NCBI GenBank assembly: GCA_029062165.1
Contig: JAIDQQ010000037.1
Coordinates: forward strand, 1-32,462
Length of the DNA: 32,462 bases
Source: Ruminococcus sp.
GTDB taxonomy: Bacteria; Bacillota; Clostridia; Oscillospirales; Ruminococcaceae
Direction of reading: 5' to 3'
The notes under the pieces were generated by a model. That model was given only the letters and a program-made list of their open reading frames with translations, had not been told where the DNA came from and ran no database searches. The position numbers and the translations under genes are program-made. The first letter of the stretch is position 1; each line of letters begins with the position of its first letter. Positions 1 to 8,179 of this stretch are shown here, piece by piece.

Positions 1-185
1 TTTCAGATGCATAAATTTTGTCAAATAAACAAATAGATAACAATCATAAACATATTAATTTGTTAATTATGTCAAAATTGAAATGATTAAAAAATTTTTT
101 CAGAAAATTATGTGAGGTTATTACCATTCTGGTTGTTTAATTAAGTGAAAGGGTAAACAATACACTTTCAGAAAGGAGTTAGTTA

Positions 186-746
186 ATGGATAACGGTGCA
201 AGTAGCTACCGCCGTTTCCGTGAAAATGGTGATGAAAATGGTTTTATCGAAATTGTAAGAGATTATAAAGATGGTCTTATCTTTTATCTTAACAGCATAG
301 TCAGAAATATCCACATTGCTGAAGAACTTGCAGAAGATACATTTGTAATGCTCGGAACAAAAAAACCGGTTTATAAGGTAAAAGCTTCATTTAAAACATG
401 GCTGTACACTATTGGCAGAAATATTGCTTTAAACTACTTGAAAAAGAATTCAAAATATACTAAAGTATCATTTGATGATATTGCAAATCTGGAAAGCGAT
501 GAAAATAATCTTGAAGAAACATACATAAAGTATGAGGAGAAAATTATCATTCACCGTGCTTTACGTAAACTGAAACCTGAATATCAACAAGTATTATGGC
601 TTATTTATTTTGAAGAATTAAGTAATAAAGAAACTGCCGGAATAATGAAAAAAAGCGTTCATAATATAGAAACTCTTGCCTATAGAGCACGTAAATCACT
701 AAAATCACAACTTGAAATGGAGGGATTTGGTTATGAAAAGCTATGA
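186..746 (+). CDS. ECF-type RNA polymerase sigma factor
   Basis: This 186-aa protein has the two-domain layout of extracytoplasmic-function sigma factors. Region 2 lies at about residues 20-87, with an AEELAEDTF stretch and an FKTWLYTIGRNIALNYLKK end typical of regions 2.1-2.4. Region 4 lies at about 125-175, with a helix-turn-helix around ELSNKETAGIMKKSVHNIE. It would direct core RNA polymerase to a small regulon. The start is supported by AAAGGAG 8 nt upstream. Its last 14 bases overlap the next gene, which has one predicted membrane helix, so the pair is probably a sigma/anti-sigma unit. No consensus housekeeping promoter is evident in bases 1-185, which are AT-rich; self-activation is possible but no motif was identified. 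The family call is confident; the regulon is unknown. Confidence 0.9.
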   Translation: MDNGASSYRRFRENGDENGFIEIVRDYKDGLIFYLNSIVRNIHIAEELAEDTFVMLGTKKPVYKVKASFKTWLYTIGRNIALNYLKKNSKYTKVSFDDIANLESDENNLEETYIKYEEKIIIHRALRKLKPEYQQVLWLIYFEELSNKETAGIMKKSVHNIETLAYRARKSLKSQLEMEGFGYEKL

Positions 747-1629
747 AGAAATGGCAAATGATGCTCTTAAGCGTATTCGTGAACATAACGCTGAAAAGAG
801 AAGAAAAAAAAAGATTGCTGTTAAAATAATGATTGCTACAGCATTTCCGGCACTTATCGTTACAGTAGCAGGTGTAGGAATATGGAAAAGCGGTCTGATG
901 ACTCCTCCTGATAATCATCTTCTGATTGAAAATCAAATCATAGTGACAACCGAAAATAATAAAACAACATATATTTCTACCGAAAAAACTGATGAAGATA
1001 TAATTACGACTACGGAATCAACAGATACAAATAATACAGAAATTACAACTACAACAATTCAATCATCAACCATAATCAATGATTCAGTACAAAATACAGA
1101 AGAAGCACTGGTAGTATCTGATAATTCGGTACAAAATATAGAAGAAACAATTGTAACATCTGATGATTCTATACAAAATGCAGGGGAAACACTTGTAATA
1201 TCTGATGACAACAGCTATGAAAGCGGTGAATCTGAAGAAAATCCCGTAATTATTGACAATAATATTCCGGTTGTTACAGATGCTCCTGTTTTTCAGACAC
1301 CAACAGAATATATTTATATTGAATCTGTTTCTTCCTCAACAGATGCGGAGGAAACAGAAACTTACATTGATGCGGACAGACTTGGCGATGCATATATCAA
1401 TGATGACTATTTTATTCAGGATACGAATATTGATTTATCTGAATATACATTAGGGGAATGTATCGGCAATGCGACTGATTTTGAGGGGTATTATAAAGAC
1501 GTGAATTTTGATGTAACGTTTTACTATGCAATGGAAGATGTAAACATTGTACTCGTAAAATTTTCTGACGGCAGAACGTTGGCATTAAAAAAGCAGAATG
1601 ATACATCATTCTATAATCCGGAAAATTGA
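733..1629 (+). CDS. Membrane-anchored protein, probable anti-sigma partner
   Basis: The start is the ATG at 733, because GGAGGG lies 8 nt before it; an earlier in-frame ATG at 712 has no such site. The 298-aa product has a short basic cytoplasmic segment (residues 1-27), one membrane helix (about 29-50), a long Thr/Ser/Asp/Glu-rich extracellular stalk (about 60-235) and a small C-terminal domain (about 235-298). Inside the stalk are three 14-residue repeats. Overlap with the sigma gene and this topology suggest a transmembrane anti-sigma factor or sensor for it. The cytoplasmic part is shorter than a classic zinc anti-sigma domain and has no HxxxCxxC motif, so the mode of sigma binding is unclear. 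The membrane topology is confident; the anti-sigma role is inference from position. Confidence 0.7.
   Translation: MKSYEEMANDALKRIREHNAEKRRKKKIAVKIMIATAFPALIVTVAGVGIWKSGLMTPPDNHLLIENQIIVTTENNKTTYISTEKTDEDIITTTESTDTNNTEITTTTIQSSTIINDSVQNTEEALVVSDNSVQNIEETIVTSDDSIQNAGETLVISDDNSYESGESEENPVIIDNNIPVVTDAPVFQTPTEYIYIESVSSSTDAEETETYIDADRLGDAYINDDYFIQDTNIDLSEYTLGECIGNATDFEGYYKDVNFDVTFYYAMEDVNIVLVKFSDGRTLALKKQNDTSFYNPEN
1081..1206 (+). repeat. Three tandem 42-bp repeats in coding sequence
   Basis: Units lie at 1081-1122, 1123-1164 and 1165-1206. Each encodes 14 residues of the form (D/N)S(V/I)QN..E(E/T)..V.SD in the extracellular stalk of the putative anti-sigma protein. They have diverged by several substitutions, so the expansion is not recent, but copy number could still vary between strains and alter stalk length. 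Confidence 0.85.
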
Positions 1630-1645
1630 AAATCGTTACTTAAAC

Positions 1646-1674
1646 TTGACAGAACAAACCTTTTATGTTATAAT
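1646..1674 (+). promoter_or_regulatory. Housekeeping promoter of the dockerin peptidase gene
   Basis: TTGACA (1646-1651) and TATAAT (1669-1674) are both perfect consensus hexamers separated by 17 bases, just after the stop of the putative anti-sigma gene and 37 nt before the next start codon. This shows that the peptidase gene has its own sigma-A-type promoter rather than depending on the sigma operon. Confidence 0.85.
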
Positions 1675-1710
1675 AAAAAATAAATTTGATATTTAAGAAA
1701 GAAGAATAAC

Positions 1711-3045
1711 ATGATTAAAAAATTCAGTACATATTTTTTACTGCTGATTTTTATAGGCAGAATATTAATACTGCCTTCTTTTTCAGTCGGTGCAAAAGAT
1801 ATTTTAAATATAATGGGCGATGTCAATTCAGACGGTATTTTCAATTTATCGGATATAGTTACATTTCAGAAATGGCTTCTGACAGACGAAAATGCAACTC
1901 TTGACCATTGGGAAAATGCTGATTTCTGCAATGACGGAAAACTTGATATATTTGATTTATGTTCAATGCAGAAATCGCTTCTTGAAACAGAACAAATAAT
2001 TGAATTTAATGCAAGTTACGATATGTTCAGTAGTGGATATACTGATGCATTTTTTGAATCCAATGAAGAAAACAGAATATTTACCGCACGTTCCACAAAT
2101 GAATTAAGGGAGTTTTTAAGTATATATTTTGAGGAAGAAATCGTTTTCAAATATGAGGAAATATATAATGACAAATTTTTTGAAGATTCTGTTTTATTAC
2201 TTAATGTTTTATTTCAATCCTGTGGAACAGAACCAGATTCCGAAGTAACAAGAGTTGAATATGAAAATAAGTCACTTAATGTATCAGTGAATAAAATAAA
2301 CTTTGATGTCGCTGAAGATGTTATATCGGCATTGCTGATTCAGGTTGAAATTTCTAAATATGATTATTATACAAATACGGTAAAATGGCAGATTACAGAA
2401 ACATCAGAGCCACAGCCACCACCTGTTATCAACGAAAACAAAAAAATTATTGATGTAACAAATATAGCTCAGTATCCGGAATTACCGACAGGCTGTGAAG
2501 TCACATCATTGACAATACTTCTTAATCATTTAGGATATAAGGCGGATAAAATTGATTTGGCAAGAAACTATCTTCCGAAACAGGATTTTTATTGGGAAAA
2601 CGGAATTTATTATGGTGCTGATTTCAGAACGACTTTCGCCGGTAATCCCGCATCTGAATACTCGTATGGCTGTTATGCTCCGTGTATTGTCACGACGGCA
2701 AACAGATACCTAAATAATATCGGTGCATACAGTATTGCACATAATATTTCCGGTGCAGATTTTGACAGTCTGTTGACTGATTATATTGATAATGATAGAC
2801 CAGTTCTGATATGGATTACAAGTAGCAATCTGCATGAATCGTATCTTACAAGCATATGGACTACTCCGGCAGGTGAGCAGGTACAATGGAGAGCCTATGA
2901 ACATTGTGTTGTGCTTACCGGCTACGATTTAGATAATGGACTTATATATGTTTCAGACCCGATGTATAATAATGTTGCTTATGACTACGATAAAATTAAA
3001 CTGAGATATAATGAAATGGGACGTCAAGCGGTTTGTATAAACTGA
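1711..3045 (+). CDS. Secreted dockerin protein with C39-like cysteine peptidase domain
   Basis: The 444-aa product has a signal peptide (about 1-28), then a type I dockerin (about 35-95) with two calcium-loop segments, GDVNSDGIFNLSD and ADFCNDGKLDIFD. A linker or middle domain follows (95-245), then a C39-like (peptidase_C39_2) domain (about 245-444). Candidate catalytic residues are Cys262 in PTGCEVTS, His398 in EHCVVLTG and Asp416 in VSDP, with a Gln in IAQYP before the Cys as oxyanion residue. Dockerins bind cohesins on scaffoldin, so this peptidase is likely displayed on a cellulosome-type complex. The dockerin is N-terminal here, while the other peptidase in the window carries it C-terminally. 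The translation start has AAGAAAGAAG upstream. Substrate unknown; the domain calls rest on motif reading. Confidence 0.85.
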   Translation: MIKKFSTYFLLLIFIGRILILPSFSVGAKDILNIMGDVNSDGIFNLSDIVTFQKWLLTDENATLDHWENADFCNDGKLDIFDLCSMQKSLLETEQIIEFNASYDMFSSGYTDAFFESNEENRIFTARSTNELREFLSIYFEEEIVFKYEEIYNDKFFEDSVLLLNVLFQSCGTEPDSEVTRVEYENKSLNVSVNKINFDVAEDVISALLIQVEISKYDYYTNTVKWQITETSEPQPPPVINENKKIIDVTNIAQYPELPTGCEVTSLTILLNHLGYKADKIDLARNYLPKQDFYWENGIYYGADFRTTFAGNPASEYSYGCYAPCIVTTANRYLNNIGAYSIAHNISGADFDSLLTDYIDNDRPVLIWITSSNLHESYLTSIWTTPAGEQVQWRAYEHCVVLTGYDLDNGLIYVSDPMYNNVAYDYDKIKLRYNEMGRQAVCIN

Positions 3046-3067
3046 TTAACTTTATACCGACAAATAA

Positions 3068-3123
3068 AAAAGAGTATCATATTCTGCATATACTACAGAA
3101 AAAATGATGCTCTTTTCTTTTTC
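3068..3123 (+). terminator. Rho-independent terminator
   Basis: AAAGAGTATCAT pairs with ATGATGCTCTTT (one G-U) across a 23-nt loop and runs into TTCTTTTT. It ends the dockerin peptidase transcript and sits where homology to the upstream region of the second MmeI-type copy begins. Confidence 0.75.
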
Positions 3124-3223
3124 AGAGGATATTTATATTAAAAATTTAATATTTTATGCTATTGCATTTTTTGTAAATTAATGATAAAATAAATAAGTAA
3201 ATTAAGTTTTAAGGAGGTTGAAA

Positions 3224-4825
3224 ATGACTGATACAAATAAAAAAGCGGTTAAGGAATTTGTACAGCGTTGGACAGGCAAGGGTTATGAAAAGGGCGAAAG
3301 TCAGATATTCTAGCTGTCATTGTTGCGTAACATATACGGCGTTGAACAACCTGAAAAATTTATTATGTTTGAAGAGCAGGTCAAGTTATACCATACAGCC
3401 TTTATAGATGGTTATATTGAGGCTACACACGTTATGATTGAACAGAAAAGCCTTGGAAAAGACCTCCGCAAAGGTATAAGACAATCAGATGGTTCTATGT
3501 TGTCTTCATATCAGCAAGCTGTCCGATATTCTTCTATGTTGCCGTATTCAAAACGTTCACGCTGGATAGTTACGTGCAACTTTTCGGAGTTTCTGATATA
3601 CGATATGGAAAATCCTAACTGTGAGCCTGAACAGATTTTCTTAAAAGACTTGCCAAAAGAGTATTACCGACTGAAATTCCTTGTCGATACCGGCAATGAC
3701 AGCATCAGACGTGAAATGGAAATTTCCTTGCAAGCCGGTGAACTGGTTGGCAAATTGTATGACCTGATACTACAACAGTATAAAGACACTGATTCACCGG
3801 AAACTCTTAAAAGCCTGAATATGCTGTGTGTCAGACTTGTTTTCTGCTTGTATGCGGAAGTTTCCGGAATTTTCGGCAGTCATAAGATGTTCGGTAACTA
3901 TCTGAAACAATTTCAGTCGAAAGACGTGCGAAAAGCTCTGATTGAACTGTTTCAGGTACTCGATACTAAGCCTGAAAATCGTGACCCTTACATGAATGAC
4001 GATTTGTCAGCGTTTCCATACGTCAACGGTGGATTGTTCGCTGACGAAAACATAGAAATTCCACGTTTCACGGAAGAAATAGTAAACCGGTGCAAGCAAG
4101 TGTTTAATTGGTCTGAAATATCGCCTACAATCTTCGGTGCGGTTTTTGAAAGTACCCTCAATCCTGATACAAGGCGTTCCGGCGGTATGCACTATACTTC
4201 CATTGAAAACATACAGAAGGTCATTGACCCTCTGTTTTTAGATGATTTAAAATCTGAACTTAATAAAATTTTTGACATAAAAGTTGCAAAGACAAGACTT
4301 TCACGTTTAGAAGATTTCCGGAAAAAGCTGTCTGAATTGACGTTCTTAGACCCTGCGTGTGGTTCGAGGAATTTCCTGACGGAAACATACATATCACTCC
4401 GACGTCTCGAAAATGAGGCTCTGCGTGTGATTTACGGCAGACAGAAACTGTTTAATTTAGATAATTTAATCAAAGTCGGAATAAACCAGTTCTATGGTAT
4501 CGAAATTAACGACTTCGCTGTTACGGTTGCTAAAACGGCGTTATGGATTGCCGAAAGTCAGATGATGCACGAGACGGAAGAAATCATAGAACACGACCTT
4601 GACTTCCTGCCGTTAAAGTCCTATGCAAATATCGTCGAGGGAAATTCCCTCCGGCTTGACTGGTCAGAAATTGTTCCACGTGGAACATTATCTTATATCA
4701 TGGGAAATCCGCCATTCGTGGGCTATTCACTACAGAGTAAAGAGTAAAAAGCAGATATTTTAAGTATTTACATTGACGAAAAGGGCAAGCCCTAGCCGGT
4801 AAAATCGACTATGTTTCCGGCTGAC
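3224..4825 (+). pseudogene. MmeI-type (type IIL) restriction-modification gene, copy 1, decayed
   Basis: The ATG at 3224 follows AAGGAGG. The frame has a TAG at 3311-3313 exactly where copy 2 has TGG (Trp). It is then open to a TAA at 4745-4747, where the family reads on (SKEQK), followed by TAG and TGA stops. Readable parts match MmeI-family enzymes: an N-terminal nuclease motif D-x10-E-Q-K (IDGYIEATHVMIEQK), a helical spacer, and N6-adenine methyltransferase motif IV GNPPF. Motif I reads DPACGSRNF, with Arg replacing the conserved Gly of DPACGSGNF, which should harm cofactor binding. The target-recognition part is missing. It is convergent with, and closely related to, the copy at 5261-8017. 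Inactive beyond reasonable doubt. Confidence 0.85.
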
Positions 4826-5211
4826 TTAAAGAAATGCTGTCGTGTTATGGAACGTATAGAAAAAGTCAGGACGTTCCGACTTTGAAGCCAAAATGAAGCT
4901 ACGAGAAAAAAAGTTAATACGTCGACTGAGCTTACCGCTCCTGACGGAAATGTATATACAAACTATAAAAACGGATAATTTATATCTGGATTAATTAGTG
5001 ACCCGTCTGATAATGTTCAGGTAACTGGGGAGAAGGTTTTATTGGCAACAGATATATAATTACAGGTACATATAATTATCTGTTTCTAGCATATTAAAGT
5101 ATTACTCTACAATTTAATGGGAAAAAACAGGAATACCGCCAATTTCAAATAGTTTTATGACAAAAATGATTATCAAAAATAATTTCTGATAGTCAGCCAT
5201 TTAATAAAAAC
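4826..5211 (+). other. Gene-free stretch with degraded coding remnants
   Basis: No intact gene is present. Short open stretches separated by stops (for example one reading TELTAPDGNVYTNYKNG near 4927-4977, then FISGLISDPSDNVQVTGEK) look like eroded coding sequence of unknown origin rather than the missing end of the methyltransferase gene. Confidence 0.5.
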
Positions 5212-5246
5212 AAACTCCCACCCGAACACATCATGTGGGAGTTTTT
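5212..5246. terminator. Bidirectional terminator between the convergent MmeI-type copies
   Basis: AAACTCCCAC (5212-5221) pairs perfectly with GTGGGAGTTT (5235-5244). A T-run follows on the + strand and GTTTTTATT on the - strand, so it can end transcription from both sides. It lies 15 nt beyond the stop of copy 2. Confidence 0.85.
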
Positions 5247-5260
5247 ACCTGCTCCGGAAG

Positions 5261-7636
5261 TTATTCTGTCAGTTTCTGATACATCTTCATAAGTTCCGCT
5301 ACACATTCTGATTCGGTAATTTTTTTATCAAATCCGTATGCGTCCATGACTGAATAATCGTTCTTCTGATGTGCTTTCCGAAGTTCCGGAGGCATGGTTA
5401 ATTCGTCATATAGGTCAGCTAATGAACAATCCGGATATAGATTCCGTGCGTCAAGGATTCCTTGTGCGGTGCGTTCTATTTGTTTTGCCTGCTCCGGTGT
5501 TGGATTGCACCACGGAAAATTATTATATACCATAGAACCACTATATCTATAATCACTTTTTAATCTTCCTGCTACTGTCCGCATCCATGCCATATGTACA
5601 TTAGATGTAAGTACTCCAAAATGATAAATATTTGCATCGGGAATAATCAATAATGTATTGCTTGCAATGATACTATTATCCATAAATCCAATAGGAATAT
5701 ATCTTCTTCTTTCGGACGAAACCTCTGGAATACATAAATATGGTCTTTCCGTTTGTGGTGTGGAAAAGAAAAGATAAGGTCTTTCAGCCATTTTTCTTGT
5801 CGGAACAGCAGTGCTGTTTTCTCTCATTTCTTTAACAGCAGATAATCTTCTTTGGATTTCTTTGTTGTGACGATATACAGACGGTGATATATTTTTCAGC
5901 CATAAACAGTATCTTACTTCATTATTATTCAAAAAATCCCTTGCACCTATGTATCGTCTGATACAACATTCAATATTTTTGTCATTTTTAATTAAAATTT
6001 CCCGTTCCTGTTCAGATAAAATGAAATTACCGCCGTCTGTTGGCTTGTTACCCATTGTCATTTTAGGAATGTCACAAACAGGCTTGCTTCTGCTTTGTAT
6101 AAATATATCCGGTGCATCTATCAGATACGGATTTATATTTTTAACAATCTGAAACTTATCAGAACTATATAACTTTTTATCCCCTGAATTTTCCGACGTA
6201 CTGAATCCGATTATTACACAGTGTACGTGTGCTTTCATATTCGCCTCGCTGTCCCACCGGAATGTACGGTGTGCGAAGTCAATGTGAATATTGTATCTGT
6301 TAAAAAGAGTTTCCCACAACGGAGCAACCTGCTCCCCCTGAGTGATACTATTAGTTGATACCAATGCTACTTTTATATCAGTATTTTGTATCAAATCACA
6401 CGCCTTAAAATACCATGCTCCCACATAGTCAATACTATTCGACAGCTTTATTTTTCCGAAAATATTAACAGCATCTTTTTTCTGTTCCTTTGTCATCATT
6501 GAAGCACCTACAAACGGAGGATTTCCCATGATATACGACAGCTTTTCTTTTAGTACAACGTCCGCCCAGTCGATATGGAGGGCATTTGCTTCCGTGATAT
6601 TGGCGTAACTTTTCAGCGGTAAGAAGTCTAAATCGTGTTCGATTATTTCTTCTGTCTCGTGCATCATCTGACTTTCCGCAATCCATAACGCCGTCTTAGC
6701 AACCGTAACCGCAAAATCGTTGATTTCTATGCCGTAAAACTGATTTATTCCGACTTTGATAAGACCGTCAAGGTTGAACATCTTCTGACCGGAATAAATA
6801 GCCTTTAGAGCCTTGTTTTCAAGTCGTCTAAGGCTTATGTAAGTTTCAGTCAGGAAATTTCCTGAACCACACGCAGGGTCAAGGAACGTAAGCGAAGAAA
6901 GTTTCTTCCGGAAATCTTCTAAACGTGAAATTCTTGTCTTATTGACCTTGATTTCAAGAATTTTTTCAAGTTCTGCTTTTAAATCATCTAAAAATAGAGG
7001 GTCAATAACTTTGTGTATGTTATCAATGCTTGTGTAGTGCATCCCTCCTGAACGCCTTGTATCAGGGTTCAAAGTGGATTCAAAGACCGCTCCGAAGATT
7101 GTAGGGGAAATTTCAGACCAGTTAAACGCCTTACTTGCACCATTCAGGATCAGGCTTACAATTTCTTCTGTAAATCGGGGGATTTCTATGTTCTCATCAG
7201 CGAACAATCCACCATTGACATACGGAAATGCCGACAAATCGTCATTCATGTATGGGTCACGGTCTTCCGTTCTGGTATCGAGTACCCGAAAAAGTTCGAT
7301 AAGTTTTCCCCTAACCTCATCTGTACTGAATTTTTTTAAATAATTACCGAACATCTTACGACTTCCGAAAATACCGGAATCTTCCGCATAAAGACAGAAT
7401 ACCAACCGTACACAAAGCATATTCAGACTTTTAAGAGTTTCTGGTGAATCGGGGTTTTTATATTGTTGGAGTATCAGGTCATAGAGTTTGCCAACCAGTT
7501 CACCGGCTTGTAAGGATATTTCCATTTCACGTCTGATATTATCATTACCCATATCAACAAGGAATTGAAGTCGGTAATATTCTTTCGGCAAATCTTTTAA
7601 GAAAATCTGTTCCGGCTCACAGTTAGGTTTTTCCAT
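5261..7636 (-). CDS. Intact methyltransferase and target-recognition part of MmeI-type copy 2
   Basis: This 791-aa open frame starts with an ATG 40 nt past the amber codon. In order it holds the helical spacer, a conserved AFPYVNGGLF block, adenine methyltransferase motif I (DPACGSGNF), the following GIEINDFA segment, catalytic motif IV (GNPPF), and a C-terminal target-recognition region ending in a block with SDYRYSGSMVYNNFPW that is conserved in MmeI-like enzymes. If translated, it could act as a solitary N6-adenine methyltransferase with its own sequence specificity. No good ribosome site precedes the ATG at 7636, so expression is doubtful without coupling to the upstream fragment. The recognition sequence cannot be read from the protein by eye. 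Confidence 0.75.
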   Translation of the reverse strand: MEKPNCEPEQIFLKDLPKEYYRLQFLVDMGNDNIRREMEISLQAGELVGKLYDLILQQYKNPDSPETLKSLNMLCVRLVFCLYAEDSGIFGSRKMFGNYLKKFSTDEVRGKLIELFRVLDTRTEDRDPYMNDDLSAFPYVNGGLFADENIEIPRFTEEIVSLILNGASKAFNWSEISPTIFGAVFESTLNPDTRRSGGMHYTSIDNIHKVIDPLFLDDLKAELEKILEIKVNKTRISRLEDFRKKLSSLTFLDPACGSGNFLTETYISLRRLENKALKAIYSGQKMFNLDGLIKVGINQFYGIEINDFAVTVAKTALWIAESQMMHETEEIIEHDLDFLPLKSYANITEANALHIDWADVVLKEKLSYIMGNPPFVGASMMTKEQKKDAVNIFGKIKLSNSIDYVGAWYFKACDLIQNTDIKVALVSTNSITQGEQVAPLWETLFNRYNIHIDFAHRTFRWDSEANMKAHVHCVIIGFSTSENSGDKKLYSSDKFQIVKNINPYLIDAPDIFIQSRSKPVCDIPKMTMGNKPTDGGNFILSEQEREILIKNDKNIECCIRRYIGARDFLNNNEVRYCLWLKNISPSVYRHNKEIQRRLSAVKEMRENSTAVPTRKMAERPYLFFSTPQTERPYLCIPEVSSERRRYIPIGFMDNSIIASNTLLIIPDANIYHFGVLTSNVHMAWMRTVAGRLKSDYRYSGSMVYNNFPWCNPTPEQAKQIERTAQGILDARNLYPDCSLADLYDELTMPPELRKAHQKNDYSVMDAYGFDKKITESECVAELMKMYQKLTE

Positions 7637-8017
7637 ATCGTATATCAGAAATTCCGAAAAGTTACACGTAACTATCTAGCGTGGGCGTTTAGAATACGGC
7701 AACATAGAAGAATATCGGACAGCCTGCTGATATGGCGATAACACAGAGCCGTCAGACTGCTGAATACCTTTTCTGAGGTCTTTTCTAATGCTTTTCTGTT
7801 CAATCATGACGTGTGTAGCCTCAATGTAACCGTCGATAAAAGATGTGTGGTCAAGTTTTACCTGTTCTTCAAAGACAATGTATTCTGTAGCATTGTATAT
7901 ACCTAAGACATTCTGTAACAGGTCTATCCAAAACCTTTGTGATTCACCCTTTTCATAACCTTTGCCTGTCCAACGCTGTACAAATTCCTTAACAGATTTT
8001 TTACTTGTATCAGTCAT
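5261..8017 (-). pseudogene. MmeI-type (type IIL) restriction-modification gene, copy 2, amber-interrupted
   Basis: The ATG at 8017 follows AAGGAGG. The full reading is about 918 codons, the usual size for single-chain MmeI-like enzymes, which join nuclease, methyltransferase and target recognition in one polypeptide. One TAG at 7676-7678 stands where copy 1 has TGG (Trp) in the segment R-W-IVTCNFSEF. Residues 1-113 carry the nuclease motif D-x10-E-Q-K (FIDGYIEATHVMIEQKS). Everything after the stop is intact. A single base change therefore appears to have removed nuclease activity while leaving the methyltransferase half readable. Whether the downstream part is made depends on re-initiation or readthrough. 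Confidence 0.85.
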
Positions 8018-8025
8018 TTTTAACC

Positions 8026-8134
8026 TCCTTAAAACAAAATTTACTTATTTTAATTGTATCATTAATTTACAAAAAATGCAATAGTATAATATATTAAATC
8101 TTTAATATAAATATCATTTGAAAAAGAAAATTAT
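8026..8134 (-). repeat. Upstream region of MmeI-type copy 2, repeated at two other places
   Basis: The stretch before the ATG at 8017 closely matches 3124-3223 ahead of copy 1 and 18686-18783, where no gene follows. Shared blocks include TACTATTGCATTTT, AAATTAATG and TAAGTAAATT, then AAGGAGGTT in the two gene-linked copies. It presumably contains the promoter. Confidence 0.7.
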
Positions 8135-8176
8135 AGGCGATGCCTTACGTACAAATGCAAGGTATCGCCTTTTCAT
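8135..8176 (-). terminator. Terminator of the phosphate operon
   Basis: Read on the - strand, AGGCGATACCTT pairs with AAGGCATCGCCT with one mismatch and is followed by ATAATTTTCTTTTT. It lies just after the phoR stop and ahead of the copy 2 promoter region. One arm of this hairpin recurs near 18785. Confidence 0.7.
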
Positions 8177-8179
8177 GTA

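Noticed and set aside
6465..6686. A 73-codon - strand frame inside the MmeI-type copy 2.
   Set aside because: It overlaps the well-supported methyltransferase core in another frame and has no ribosome site or family resemblance.
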